Source: Gemmatirosa kalamazoonensis (GTDB lineage Bacteria > Gemmatimonadota > Gemmatimonadetes > Gemmatimonadales > Gemmatimonadaceae). From it: a stretch of DNA of 64,000 nt. The notes under the pieces were generated by a model. It ran no database searches. It worked only from the letters and a program-made list of their open reading frames with translations, and was not told where the DNA came from. The position numbers and the translations under genes are program-made. Location of the stretch: the NCBI RefSeq assembly GCF_000522985.1, contig NZ_CP007128.1, forward strand, positions 2,278,220 through 2,342,219, in the 5' to 3' direction. Every line of letters starts with the position of its first letter. Position 1 is the stretch's first letter. Shown piece by piece: positions 26,101-33,264 of the stretch.

Positions 26101-26316
26101 GAGCCTCGCGAGCAGCGCGATCTCGCGGTGGAACCGGTCCGCGAGCACGCCGATGCCGAGCATCGGGTCGAGGAGCTTCACCGCGACCTGGCGGTCGTGC
26201 TTCCGGTCCCGTGCGAGGTAGACGACGGCCATCCCGCCGCGCGCGATCTCGCGCTCGACGGTGAAGCGGTCGCCGAGATCGGCGCCGAGTCGCTCCTGTA
26301 GCGTGCCCGTCGCCAC
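23131..26316 (-). CDS. Large Ser/Thr protein kinase with C-terminal TPR-like sensor region
   Basis: 1061 residues. The kinase domain occupies about 18-285: glycine loop [10 protein letters not shown]47 in [14 protein letters not shown] (138-145), DFG (168-170) and [10 protein letters not shown] (195-204). One transmembrane helix (about 300-318, [17 protein letters not shown]) is followed by an extracytoplasmic part. That part starts with a conserved block ([29 protein letters not shown]) like the TolB/adenylate-cyclase-associated N-domain. It continues as tetratricopeptide-like repeats ([42 protein letters not shown]). This architecture is very common in Gemmatimonadota and Acidobacteriota and is thought to sense envelope state. 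The substrate is unknown. It is probably cotranscribed with the 22.4-kb lipoprotein. Confidence 0.93.
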   Translation of the reverse strand: MATGTLQERLGADLGDRFTVEREIARGGMAVVYLARDRKHDRQVAVKLLDPMLGIGVLADRFHREIALLARLQHPHILPLLDSGAAAGSLYYVMPFVPGLSLRQRLDREGPLPVRDALRIAEQVADALAYAHAEGIVHRDVKPENVLLPGYHGREDQSVSGWHAVVCDFGIARLTGRDTLGGATTGATREHFVIGTPSYMAPEQASGARDVDPRADIYALGVVLHEMLSGSLPASREAFARARGAWPRRLRRELAALLARALAPDPARRFASAPELKAALESCTAHVAPPRAGASWRRRTAAGAAVAALGIATWLGVRAWIGRADATLDDETYVVLPFANADGAAPQPVTGDQSELQLADALARWRGVRVVPPERVSDARLRHGATRLLLDDAVSIARSLGAGRLAWGEVRGMGDSVYVAATLYRVRGRGAPVELHRHHVSVARDLRDVGDKFAVLADSLLVGSGATRLGTAGAVGTRSLPAWEAYDRGHRALAVWDLAAARREFRTAAELDPDYAQAQYWLAQTSTWSDEPADSVRPAAARAAALASRLAPRDASLARALSALADGRYVQACQAYNALVRADSTDFTAWYGLGECLSRDTLVVRVPRSPTSYAFRGSYRAALDAYRRALELVPAVQLAFRGAAFGRLERVLLTRPSVFREGTLEDGQRYAAYPSLDHDTLAFAAQPRAAVERSGLPASAPAALQRNRERLREIAQQWVSALPRSAAAHEALARAYEGTGQLSTSAGPSALSAVRDARRLATSAPERLRLGALEVQLALKLGDFERAGALADSLLRAPADDAESARYVAALAGLTGRATLAATAYRRAPNTSAFVAPGRGRVTPPEVLAEPARALLMYSAVGAPSDSILSLVRQIDAGVESWGVAEERIALRQALLAIPLRNAFPTTGLGPVAAPGDGTNLTRRMQRALALHDIGTARRLLSERRAMRRGRMRPTDDAMDGVFLEASALVAMGDSAGAARDLDQVLGALTALTAPLVDEPMLTPMLPRAMALRAELGAAAHDTVTAARWARAVVSLWSHADAALAPVVARQRALSRGRTLP

Positions 26317-26391
26317 GACGGACCCCCACGTCAGGTACCGCGCTAATGTACCAGTACGGGGCGGAAGCGCGAGCGCAGCGCGCTCGAGCGG

Positions 26392-29300
26392 TCAGGGCTG
26401 GACGCTGGCGGCCTCCCGGCGCGCGCCGCCGGCCGCCGCGATCCACGCCGGCAGCAGCAGCGTGCGGACGTCGTCCAGGTCGCGCTCCGCGCCACGCGTC
26501 GTCGCCTTGTACAGGCGTGCGGCGCGCGGGGCGTCGCCGAGCCGCAGCGCGGCGACCACGGCGCCGTCGAGGAGGAGCGACGGCCGCACCCACAGCTCGC
26601 CCCGCGCGCGGGCGGCGACGAGCGAATCCGCGGCGTCGGCGGCCTCGCGCCAGTCCCACGCCGCGAGCCCGTGCGCGAAGTGCACGCTCGCCGCCGCTCC
26701 CGGCGGCGCGCCCGTGCGCGCGAGGTACGCGAACAGCCGCGCGTACACGGCCGTGTCGACGACGCCCGACGTGCCGCCGTGCAGATCGTCGAGCACGTCC
26801 AGCGCGTGCGCGACGAAGCGCGGCCAGTCGGCGGGGGGGCGGCCGCTGGCGAGCACGTTCTCGTAGGCCGCGCGACGGTACAACGCGTCACGAAGCGCCG
26901 CCGTGTCGCCGGCCGCGCCGACCGCCTGCGCCACGCCGTCGCCCGGCGTGCTCGCGCGCGCCCACGCCGTGCGCACCGCCGCGCCCAACGCGAGCGCGTT
27001 CGCGCGCGGCAGGTCGACGGGCGACTTCGGCGCCGCGCCGAACCCGACGCGCCAGCCGCGCATCGCGGCCACGGGGTCGAAGCGACCCACGGTGAGCTCG
27101 CGGAAGCCGGTCGCGCGCCGCCGCATGAACCGCGTCCGCTCGGCGCCGAGATCGAGCACCGGATGGAAGTCGGAGTTCACCGGCGCCCACTCGTCGAGCA
27201 GCGGCGCGAGCGCGGCGCGGTCCACGAGCCGCGCGGCGGCGAGCGTCGCGGAGTCGAGCGGCAGCGTGCGCCGCAGGTCGGCGGCGAGCCCGGGGAGTTG
27301 CACGACACCCCAGTCGGGCGTCGGGACGCGCGGCCCGTTCGTCGCGACGACGAAGATGTCCGCGTTCGACACGAGATAGACGTCGTACGCCGCGAAGTTG
27401 CGGTGCAGCGCGGCGAGCACGTCGAGCACGAGGCGGTCGTCGATCTCGTACAGGTGCAGCCACTGCCCGAACACGCCCCCCGGGGCGAGCCACCCGCGCA
27501 CGCGCCGGTAGAAGTCGTCGGTGAACAGCCCCGAGACGCCGCTCACCCACGGGTTGGACGGCTCCGAGACGATGACGTCGAACGTGCGGCGCGAGGAGGC
27601 GAAGAACGACTTCGCGTCGTCGATCACGAACGTCGACCGCGGGTCGTCGAAGACGCGGCGGTTCGCCGGGTAGAACGCATGCGACGCACGGATCATCTCC
27701 GGCTCGATGTCGATCGTCGACAGCCGCTGGAGACGCGGGCTGGCGAGCAGCAGGTGCGACGTCATCCCCGAGCCCTCGCCGATGACGGCTGCCGTCCGCG
27801 CGTTAGGCGCGTGGGCGAGCGCGATGAGCGGCAGCAGCGCCTGCGTCACCTGGTCGCCGGTGAGCGGCCGCCGCGTGGTGTCGCGCGGGTCGGGACGGAG
27901 CCAGTCGCTCGTGAGCGACGCGTCGGGCTTGCCGTTCGTGGCGAGCGACAGCGTGCTCGACCCCCGCTGCCGGCGCACGCTCACCGTCGCGGTGCGCCCG
28001 TCGCGGTAGTAGACCATCTCCATGTCCTCCGGCCGCGAGACGCGCGCGTACCGGTACACGCCGCTCGTCAGCACCGCCGGGTGGAACGGCGTGCGCGCGG
28101 CGACGGTGAGCAGCATGAGGAGCGACACCGCGGCCACCGTCGCGACGACGGGGCGCTCGCCGCGCGCGTCGTCCGCCACGCGCAGCAGCAGGAAGAACCC
28201 GAGCGCGACGTCGACGAGCGCGCCGGCGACGAGCAGCCATTTGAGCCCGAGCACCGGCATGAGCACGAGGCCCGCGAGCGCCGCGCCGACGATGGAGCCG
28301 AGCGTGTTCACCGCGTACACGCGCCCGATCGCGTCCTCGCCGGCGCCGCGCACGAACAGCGTGCGCGTGATGAGCGGCAGCGTCGTGCCGGCGCAGAACG
28401 TCGCCGGCAGCATCACGGCGAGGCACAGCAGGTAGCGCGCGATGGAGAAAAGCTGGTAGCCGTGCGTCGTCGTGTCGAGCGCGTCGAGCAGCGTGACCAT
28501 CCAGTCGAACGACCGCACGTAGACCGGCAGCGTGGCGATCGCGACGCTCCCCATGACCCACTGCAGGATGCCGAGCGTGCGCGCCGGATCCGTTAGGCGG
28601 TCGGCGCGCGCCCGGATCCACCACGCGCCGAGCGCGAGCCCGAGGATGAACACCGACAGCATGATCTCGAACGAGTGCGTCGCGCTGCCGACGACGAGCG
28701 CCAGCATGCGCAGCCACGCCACCTCGTAGACGAACGACGCGACCGCGGTGCCGAACGCCACGGCGAGCAGGGCGCGCGCGAGCGGGCGCGAGACGTCGCT
28801 GCGCGGCGTGTCGAGGCGCAGCGTGGTCTGCGTGCCGTCCGGCGACGCGGCCGCGGCGGGCGGCGACGACCACGCGATCGCCCACGCGCCGGCGGCGACG
28901 AGCGCGTTGACCGCCGCCGCGGCGAGCAGCGTGCCCGGAAGCCCCACTCTCGCGAGCAACCAGAAGCCGGCGACGAGCACGCCCGCCGCGGCACCGAGGC
29001 TGTTCGTGAAGTAGAGCAGCGACAGCGTGCGTCCCGGCGCGGCGGCCGCGCGCCGGATGGCGCCCGCGCTCATGAGCGGGAATGTCGCCCCGAGCAGCAC
29101 CGACTGCGGCAGAATCAGGAGTGCCGCGATCAGCCACTTCGCCGCGATCACGGCCGCCCCGGCGGGCAGCGCGGGGAAGAGCGCGTGGTAGGCGGCATCC
29201 GTCACCGTCACGAACACCGGATGGAACAGTGCCCCGAGCACCCCCGCGCCGAGCTCCGCGAGCGCGTACACGCGCAGCGGGTCCGCCAGCCGCGCCGAGC

Positions 29301-29475
29301 GTCGTCCCGCCAGCCACGCACCGATCGACATCCCACCGAGGAAGATGACGAGGACGATGATCTGCGCGTACGCGCTGTGGCCGACGAACAGGCCGAGGTA
29401 CCGGCTCCAGATGGACTCGTACATCAACCCGGCCGCGCCGGACGCCGTGAACAGGATGTACAGCAGCTGGAGCAT
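26392..29475 (-). CDS. MFS-like membrane protein fused to spermidine synthase domain
   Basis: 1027 residues. The first 460 or so residues hold about 12 hydrophobic helices (LLYILFTASGAAGLMYESIWSR at the start, then IIVLVIFLGGMSIGAWLAGRR). A SpeE-type aminopropyltransferase fold follows at about 500-740, with the nucleotide-binding loop near residue 564 (GEGSGMTSHLLLA), the acidic strand end STIDIEPEMI and the signature VSEPSNPWVSGVSGLF near 636. About 250 helical, Ala/Arg-rich residues follow, possibly TPR-like. Fused-MFS/spermidine synthases are widespread in soil bacteria. Their real product is uncertain, and true polyamine synthesis has been shown for only some homologues. It stands alone, with a 75-base gap to the kinase gene. 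Confidence 0.9.
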   Translation of the reverse strand: MLQLLYILFTASGAAGLMYESIWSRYLGLFVGHSAYAQIIVLVIFLGGMSIGAWLAGRRSARLADPLRVYALAELGAGVLGALFHPVFVTVTDAAYHALFPALPAGAAVIAAKWLIAALLILPQSVLLGATFPLMSAGAIRRAAAAPGRTLSLLYFTNSLGAAAGVLVAGFWLLARVGLPGTLLAAAAVNALVAAGAWAIAWSSPPAAAASPDGTQTTLRLDTPRSDVSRPLARALLAVAFGTAVASFVYEVAWLRMLALVVGSATHSFEIMLSVFILGLALGAWWIRARADRLTDPARTLGILQWVMGSVAIATLPVYVRSFDWMVTLLDALDTTTHGYQLFSIARYLLCLAVMLPATFCAGTTLPLITRTLFVRGAGEDAIGRVYAVNTLGSIVGAALAGLVLMPVLGLKWLLVAGALVDVALGFFLLLRVADDARGERPVVATVAAVSLLMLLTVAARTPFHPAVLTSGVYRYARVSRPEDMEMVYYRDGRTATVSVRRQRGSSTLSLATNGKPDASLTSDWLRPDPRDTTRRPLTGDQVTQALLPLIALAHAPNARTAAVIGEGSGMTSHLLLASPRLQRLSTIDIEPEMIRASHAFYPANRRVFDDPRSTFVIDDAKSFFASSRRTFDVIVSEPSNPWVSGVSGLFTDDFYRRVRGWLAPGGVFGQWLHLYEIDDRLVLDVLAALHRNFAAYDVYLVSNADIFVVATNGPRVPTPDWGVVQLPGLAADLRRTLPLDSATLAAARLVDRAALAPLLDEWAPVNSDFHPVLDLGAERTRFMRRRATGFRELTVGRFDPVAAMRGWRVGFGAAPKSPVDLPRANALALGAAVRTAWARASTPGDGVAQAVGAAGDTAALRDALYRRAAYENVLASGRPPADWPRFVAHALDVLDDLHGGTSGVVDTAVYARLFAYLARTGAPPGAAASVHFAHGLAAWDWREAADAADSLVAARARGELWVRPSLLLDGAVVAALRLGDAPRAARLYKATTRGAERDLDDVRTLLLPAWIAAAGGARREAASVQP

Positions 29476-29810
29476 GCGATCGTGATCGAGAGAGGAGCCG
29501 AAAAGTGCTAGGGAGTCCCCGTAGTTCGTTGGGACACAAACGAGACCGCGAAATCGCTTGATGCGGGCCCGTCTTGTGCTTTATATCACCGTGCGATCAC
29601 GTCGAGGCTGGTACGAGCCCTGCGGTACAGATATTTGCCATGGGCTCGTGGTGGCCTTCCGGAGTCCGTAGTTGCGGCGGTCGACGTAGTAGTTAGCCAA
29701 CCGTGACTTGCGGAACTGCCGCGGGGTCGTATCGTAGTCGCAGCATGCTATACCTCGCGCCGAGGTGAGGCAGCATGCGCGCGTTCGGTCATCTTCACGG
29801 GGGGTGCGGC
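29476..29810. other. 335-base divergent intergenic region, lower GC
   Basis: This lies between the starts of the MFS/spermidine synthase gene (minus) and the PEP-CTERM gene (plus). It is visibly richer in A and T than the surrounding genes and contains no credible coding frame. It holds a good sigma70-like promoter at 29558-29586, a second possible extended -10 (TGCTATACC, 29746-29754) and two copies of GCAGCATGC (starting at 29742 and 29771). The untranslated leader from the first promoter would be over 200 bases, long enough for a regulatory RNA structure. I could not identify a riboswitch class. Confidence 0.5.
29558..29586 (+). promoter_or_regulatory. Sigma70-like promoter upstream of PEP-CTERM gene
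   Basis: TTGATG (29558-29563) and TTATAT (29581-29586) are separated by 17 bases, close to the vegetative consensus. It is among the best sigma70-type matches in this GC-rich window. The first start codon downstream is at 29811, implying a leader of about 220 bases. Confidence 0.5.
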
Positions 29811-30494
29811 ATGAGAGGAAAGTTCTTCAGAGGAGCAGCCGTCGCGGTGACACTGGTCGTCAGCGCAACGACGGCATCGGCCCAGACCAGCCAGCTGAAC
29901 ATCTTCGGCAGCGCGCGGGTCTTCCAGCAGCTTCCGGGGGCGGCGAACAACCTGATCGTCGACTTCCTGCCGCCGACGCTCGGCGGCAACGGGTCGGTCT
30001 TCACGACGATCAACCCGGCGGACCAGACGGGTGTGTTCTCGTTCCTGGCGCCGCTCACGATGGGTCTGAACACGGACTTCGTTTTCGGCACGGGCCCGAC
30101 GCCGCCGCCGACGACGCTGCCGTCGACGATCCTCACGATCGGCGGGTTCACCTTCACCGGCACCACGTTCGGTTCGGGTAACGTCCCGGGCACGCCGGTC
30201 ATCCTGACGTACGACCCGACGGCGAACACGACGTCGGCCACGGTCAACGTGCTCGGCACGGTGACGGGGCCGGGGCTGGTCGGTGGCAAGTTCACGGGCT
30301 CGTACACGACGCAGTTCCCGGGCATCGATCCGGTGACGCTCCAGACGCAGATCGAGTCGGGCACGGTCCTGTCGAAGTCGATCTCGGCGACGTTCATCGT
30401 CTCCTCGGTTCCGGAGCCGGCGACGGTCGCCCTGATGGGCACGGGGCTCATCGCTCTGTTCGGCGCGGTTCGCCGCCGTCGCACGGAAGTCTGA
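29811..30494 (+). CDS. PEP-CTERM sorting-signal protein
   Basis: 227 residues. The start at 29811 has a GGGGGTG ribosome site and an ideal signal peptide (RGKFFRGAAVAVTLVVSATTASAQ). An ATG 36 bases upstream would dilute it. The mature part is beta-rich with many Thr, Pro, Gly and Asn residues (LIVDFLPPTLGG, ILTIGGFTFTGTTFGSG, TGPGLVGGKFTGSYTTQFPG). It ends in the PEP-CTERM signal VPEPATVALMGTGLIALFG plus RRRRTEV. It is probably processed by an exosortase encoded elsewhere and released or surface-anchored. Codon use looks more moderate in GC than in its neighbours. It is followed by a perfect hairpin terminator. Confidence 0.85.
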   Translation: MRGKFFRGAAVAVTLVVSATTASAQTSQLNIFGSARVFQQLPGAANNLIVDFLPPTLGGNGSVFTTINPADQTGVFSFLAPLTMGLNTDFVFGTGPTPPPTTLPSTILTIGGFTFTGTTFGSGNVPGTPVILTYDPTANTTSATVNVLGTVTGPGLVGGKFTGSYTTQFPGIDPVTLQTQIESGTVLSKSISATFIVSSVPEPATVALMGTGLIALFGAVRRRRTEV

Positions 30495-30567
30495 GCTAGG
30501 CAGGCAGCACCCTCGCTGGGCCCCCTCGGCGGCTCCGGCGATGACCGGCAGTCAACGCGGTTAGAAC

Positions 30568-30603
30568 AGAAGCGGCGGGCGCCCCGGGGCGCCCGCCGCT
30601 TCT
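30568..30603. terminator. Perfect 18-bp palindromic hairpin, bidirectional terminator
   Basis: AGAAGCGGCGGGCGCC followed by CC/GG and its exact complement forms a 36-base perfect palindrome at 30568-30603. Pyrimidine-rich TCGTTTCTCCTC follows on the plus side. It lies between the stops of the PEP-CTERM gene (plus) and the alpha-oxoamine synthase gene (minus), so it would terminate both. Confidence 0.85.
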
Positions 30604-30625
30604 CGTTTCTCCTCGCTCCGGTTCG

Positions 30626-32029
30626 TCAGGCCGCGACCTGGCGGGCTGCGGTCCCCGGCGGGGCGAGGCGCTCGCGGGCCTCCCGCACGGCGTCGGCGAG
30701 GAGCGCCGCGGCCTCGCGCGCCTGCTGCGGGGTGTGGTCCGACATGGCCTGCATGCGGAACCGCGCTGCCCGGACGCCCACGGCCGGGAACTCCACGAGG
30801 TTCGCGAACAGCCCGCGCTCCAGCACCCCGGCGCTCGCGACGCGGGCGAGCGACGTCTGCCCGATGAGCACCGGCACGACCGCCGACGGGTCGCCGAGGC
30901 AGGTGAGCCCCTGCTCGGCCAGCGCGCCGCGGAGCGTGTGCACGACGCTCATGAGCGAGGCGCGCCGAGCGTCGCCCTCCTCCGACCGCACGATCCGGAG
31001 CGCCTCGCGCACCGTCGCGATCTGGATGGGCGACATCGAGTTCGAGAACGTGTGCGGGCCGCCGTAGGCCTCGAGGTAGGCGCGCACGCCGGGGTGCCGC
31101 GTGGCGACGAAGCCGCCGTTGGAGGCGAACGTCTTCGAGAAGGCGCCCATCACGAGGTCGATCTCGCCGAGCATGCCCTCGCGGCCGATGTGCCCCGTGC
31201 CGCCCGGGCCGAGCGACCCGAAGTCGTGCGCGACGTCGACGAGGAGCGTCGCCTGGTACTCGTGACACACCGCCTGCATCGCGCGCAGGTCGGGCGAGTC
31301 GGAGTCCATCGAGAACAGCCCCTCGGTGACCACGAGGATGCCGTTGCTGGCGTCGCCCGCCCGGATGCCGGCGAGCGCGCGGCGCAGGGCGTCGACGTTG
31401 ATGTGCTCGATGTGCGTGATGTTGCGAGTCGCCGCGTTCGCGCCGGTCTGCAACGAGTTGTGCGCGAGCCGGTCGAGGACGATGTGGTCGTCGGGACGCA
31501 CGAGCGCCGTGACCGCGCCGAACGCCGCACCCCACCCAGACGAGAAGAGCACCACGTGCTCCGTGTTGAGCGTCTCGCCGATCTCCGTCTCGAGCGCGCG
31601 CGAGATGTCGGAGCGTCCCTGGAGCGCCGCGGAGCCGCCGCTGTGTACGCCGTAGCGGCGCAGCGCCTCCATCGCCGCCTCCTGCACCGACGGATGCGAC
31701 GCGAGCGACAGATAGTCCTGCGTCGCGAAGTTCAGTCCATAGCGGATGGCCGACTGCGTCTCGGCCTCGGCGTGCGTCGTCGTACCCGGCGCGCTCGTGA
31801 CAGCGCGTGCGTACGGCCACACATGCGCCTCGCGGCGCGCCATGATCCACGGAACGATCGGCGCCGTCCGCGCCAGGAGATCGGGGCCCGTCGGGCGCGC
31901 GAACTCGGCAAAGCTGCCGCGGAGTGGATCGACACTTCCATGTGCGACGCTCGCCGGATTCGGCGGTGCGACGACCGGCATCCCGGTCGCTCCAGTCGTA
32001 CGTGGCAGCGGCGCGATGATGGGCGACAC
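30626..32029 (-). CDS. Alpha-oxoamine synthase family PLP enzyme (KBL/BioF/SPT-like)
   Basis: 467 residues. It condenses an amino acid with an acyl-CoA thioester. The PLP lysine is K299 in GAFSKTF, the PLP-nitrogen aspartate is D265 in LVDVAHDFGSLG (usual DEAH reads DVAH) and the stacking histidine is H190 in LDRLAHNSLQ. YGVHSGGSAALQG matches the substrate-binding glycine loop. An extra N-terminal 60 residues precede the fold. The family includes glycine C-acetyltransferase, 8-amino-7-oxononanoate synthase and serine palmitoyltransferase. No biotin or threonine-degradation genes are adjacent, so a sphingolipid- or other long-chain-base role is possible but unproven. Upstream is a 395-base low-GC region. 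Confidence 0.85.
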   Translation of the reverse strand: MSPIIAPLPRTTGATGMPVVAPPNPASVAHGSVDPLRGSFAEFARPTGPDLLARTAPIVPWIMARREAHVWPYARAVTSAPGTTTHAEAETQSAIRYGLNFATQDYLSLASHPSVQEAAMEALRRYGVHSGGSAALQGRSDISRALETEIGETLNTEHVVLFSSGWGAAFGAVTALVRPDDHIVLDRLAHNSLQTGANAATRNITHIEHINVDALRRALAGIRAGDASNGILVVTEGLFSMDSDSPDLRAMQAVCHEYQATLLVDVAHDFGSLGPGGTGHIGREGMLGEIDLVMGAFSKTFASNGGFVATRHPGVRAYLEAYGGPHTFSNSMSPIQIATVREALRIVRSEEGDARRASLMSVVHTLRGALAEQGLTCLGDPSAVVPVLIGQTSLARVASAGVLERGLFANLVEFPAVGVRAARFRMQAMSDHTPQQAREAAALLADAVREARERLAPPGTAARQVAA

Positions 32030-32424
32030 GGCTAGGCTCCTCCCGGGAGAGTCGTGACTCGGGCGCGAATGGTGAACGCGATGCGAGGCGCGCTAGTGCC
32101 TGCGGCTGCTACGTCAGACGCACCGCTGTACTTCACACGATCGGGGAGCGAGGCCGTCACGAACAGGCGATGGTCTCGCGTGAGCGGCGGGCCTCATCCA
32201 TGACGTTCCACGAAGGAATCGCCGTGACGACGAGGAGGCTCGAGGATACAGGAATGGCCGGGGCAGTATATGGTATGCCGTCGGTGCTGTGAAGATTCCA
32301 TCGGGACCGAAACGTCACGTGGATCACACAATGACGAAGATCGGCACTAGCGCAATAGCCGCTAGGGGTCATTCGACCCGTGGACTGTTGCATGTTTCCC
32401 ACAGGTCGCGGCCCGGATGCATCG
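32030..32424. other. 395-base intergenic region, lower GC, upstream of oxoamine synthase gene
   Basis: The region contains no credible gene. An 81-codon frame on the minus strand (32157-32402) has no start context or recognisable content. On the minus strand, TTCACA followed 16 bases later by ATATAC (around 32270-32290) could be a promoter for the oxoamine synthase gene. GC content is visibly below the flanking genes. I see no repeat or hairpin of note. Confidence 0.45.
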
Positions 32425-33264
32425 TCACGACAGGATCTCGTACGTCTGCATCATGAGCCGCTCGTACAGTCCCGACGGCAGCAGCTGACGCAGCGTGGGC
32501 GCCGCGCGCTGCAGCGCCTTGCCCACCGGATGCCGCAAACGGGGGGACGGATCGGCGATGATCCGCTCGAGCTCCCGCGCGATCGCCTCGGGTGGCTCGG
32601 CACCCTGCTCGTCGCGCTCCATCACCGCGAGCGCACGCTCGCCGCGCTCGTAGTACGGCGACTGTTGCGTGGACGCCACGGTCCGCACGCGGCTCGCCGT
32701 GAAGCCCGTGCGGAAGTCGCCCGGCTCCAGCAGTGCGACGCGCACCCCGAACGGCCGCACCTCCATGCGCAGCGCCTCGCTCATCGACTCGAGCGCCGCC
32801 TTGCTCGCGCTGTAGAACGCCTGGAACGGCACCGGCACGAGCCCCGCGATGGAGCTCACGTTCACGACGAGTCCCGCACGGCGCGCGCGCATGTGCGGCA
32901 GCACCGCGCGGCAGAGACGCAACGGACCGAACACGTTCGTCTCGAACTGCGCGCGCGCCTCCTCGACGGTCGTGTCCTCGACCGCGCCGGCGATGCCGTA
33001 GCCGGCGTTGTTCACGAGCACGTCGATGCGCGACTCCGCCGCGAGCACCTGCGCCACGCCGCGCGCCACGTCGTCGTCGCTCGTGACGTCCATCTCGAGC
33101 ATCTCGACGCCGGCGGGCGCATCGGCCGGGCGCGCGCGGCGGCTGGTGCCGTACACGCGGAACCCGCGCGACACGAGGTGCAGGGCGCAGGCCTTCCCGA
33201 TGCCCGACGAGGCACCGGTGATGAGCACGACCTGCGGCGATCCGTTAGGCGCTCGCGTCGCCAT
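32425..33264 (-). CDS. Short-chain dehydrogenase/reductase (SDR)
   Basis: 279 residues of the classical SDR type. The cofactor loop TGASSGIGKA is near the N-terminus, followed by DVLVNNAGYG (NNAG), VVNVSSIAG (catalytic Ser) and FYSASKAAL (YxxxK; catalytic Tyr and Lys). Arg residues after the second strand (TSRRARPADAP) suggest NADP preference. It starts at the ATG at 33264, which overlaps the stop of the fused hydroxylase (TGATG), so it is coupled to that gene. This suggests a role in the same pathway, perhaps reducing or oxidising a ring-derived ketone. The C-terminal 60 residues (YYERGERALAVMERDEQGAEPP) are typical of the fatty-acid- or steroid-like SDR subgroup. Confidence 0.88.
   Translation of the reverse strand: MATRAPNGSPQVVLITGASSGIGKACALHLVSRGFRVYGTSRRARPADAPAGVEMLEMDVTSDDDVARGVAQVLAAESRIDVLVNNAGYGIAGAVEDTTVEEARAQFETNVFGPLRLCRAVLPHMRARRAGLVVNVSSIAGLVPVPFQAFYSASKAALESMSEALRMEVRPFGVRVALLEPGDFRTGFTASRVRTVASTQQSPYYERGERALAVMERDEQGAEPPEAIARELERIIADPSPRLRHPVGKALQRAAPTLRQLLPSGLYERLMMQTYEILS

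Noticed and set aside
23828..26659. Open frame of 943 codons on the minus strand
   Set aside because: It overlaps the 1061-aa kinase in another frame and consists of Arg/Ala/Gly filler with fragments of shifted kinase codons.
26671..28596. Open frame of 641 codons on the plus strand
   Set aside because: It is antisense to the spermidine synthase fusion gene, with extreme Arg/Glu/His content and no recognisable motif.
32157..32402. 81-codon frame in the low-GC intergenic region
   Set aside because: No ribosome site, no conserved pattern, and composition of non-coding sequence.
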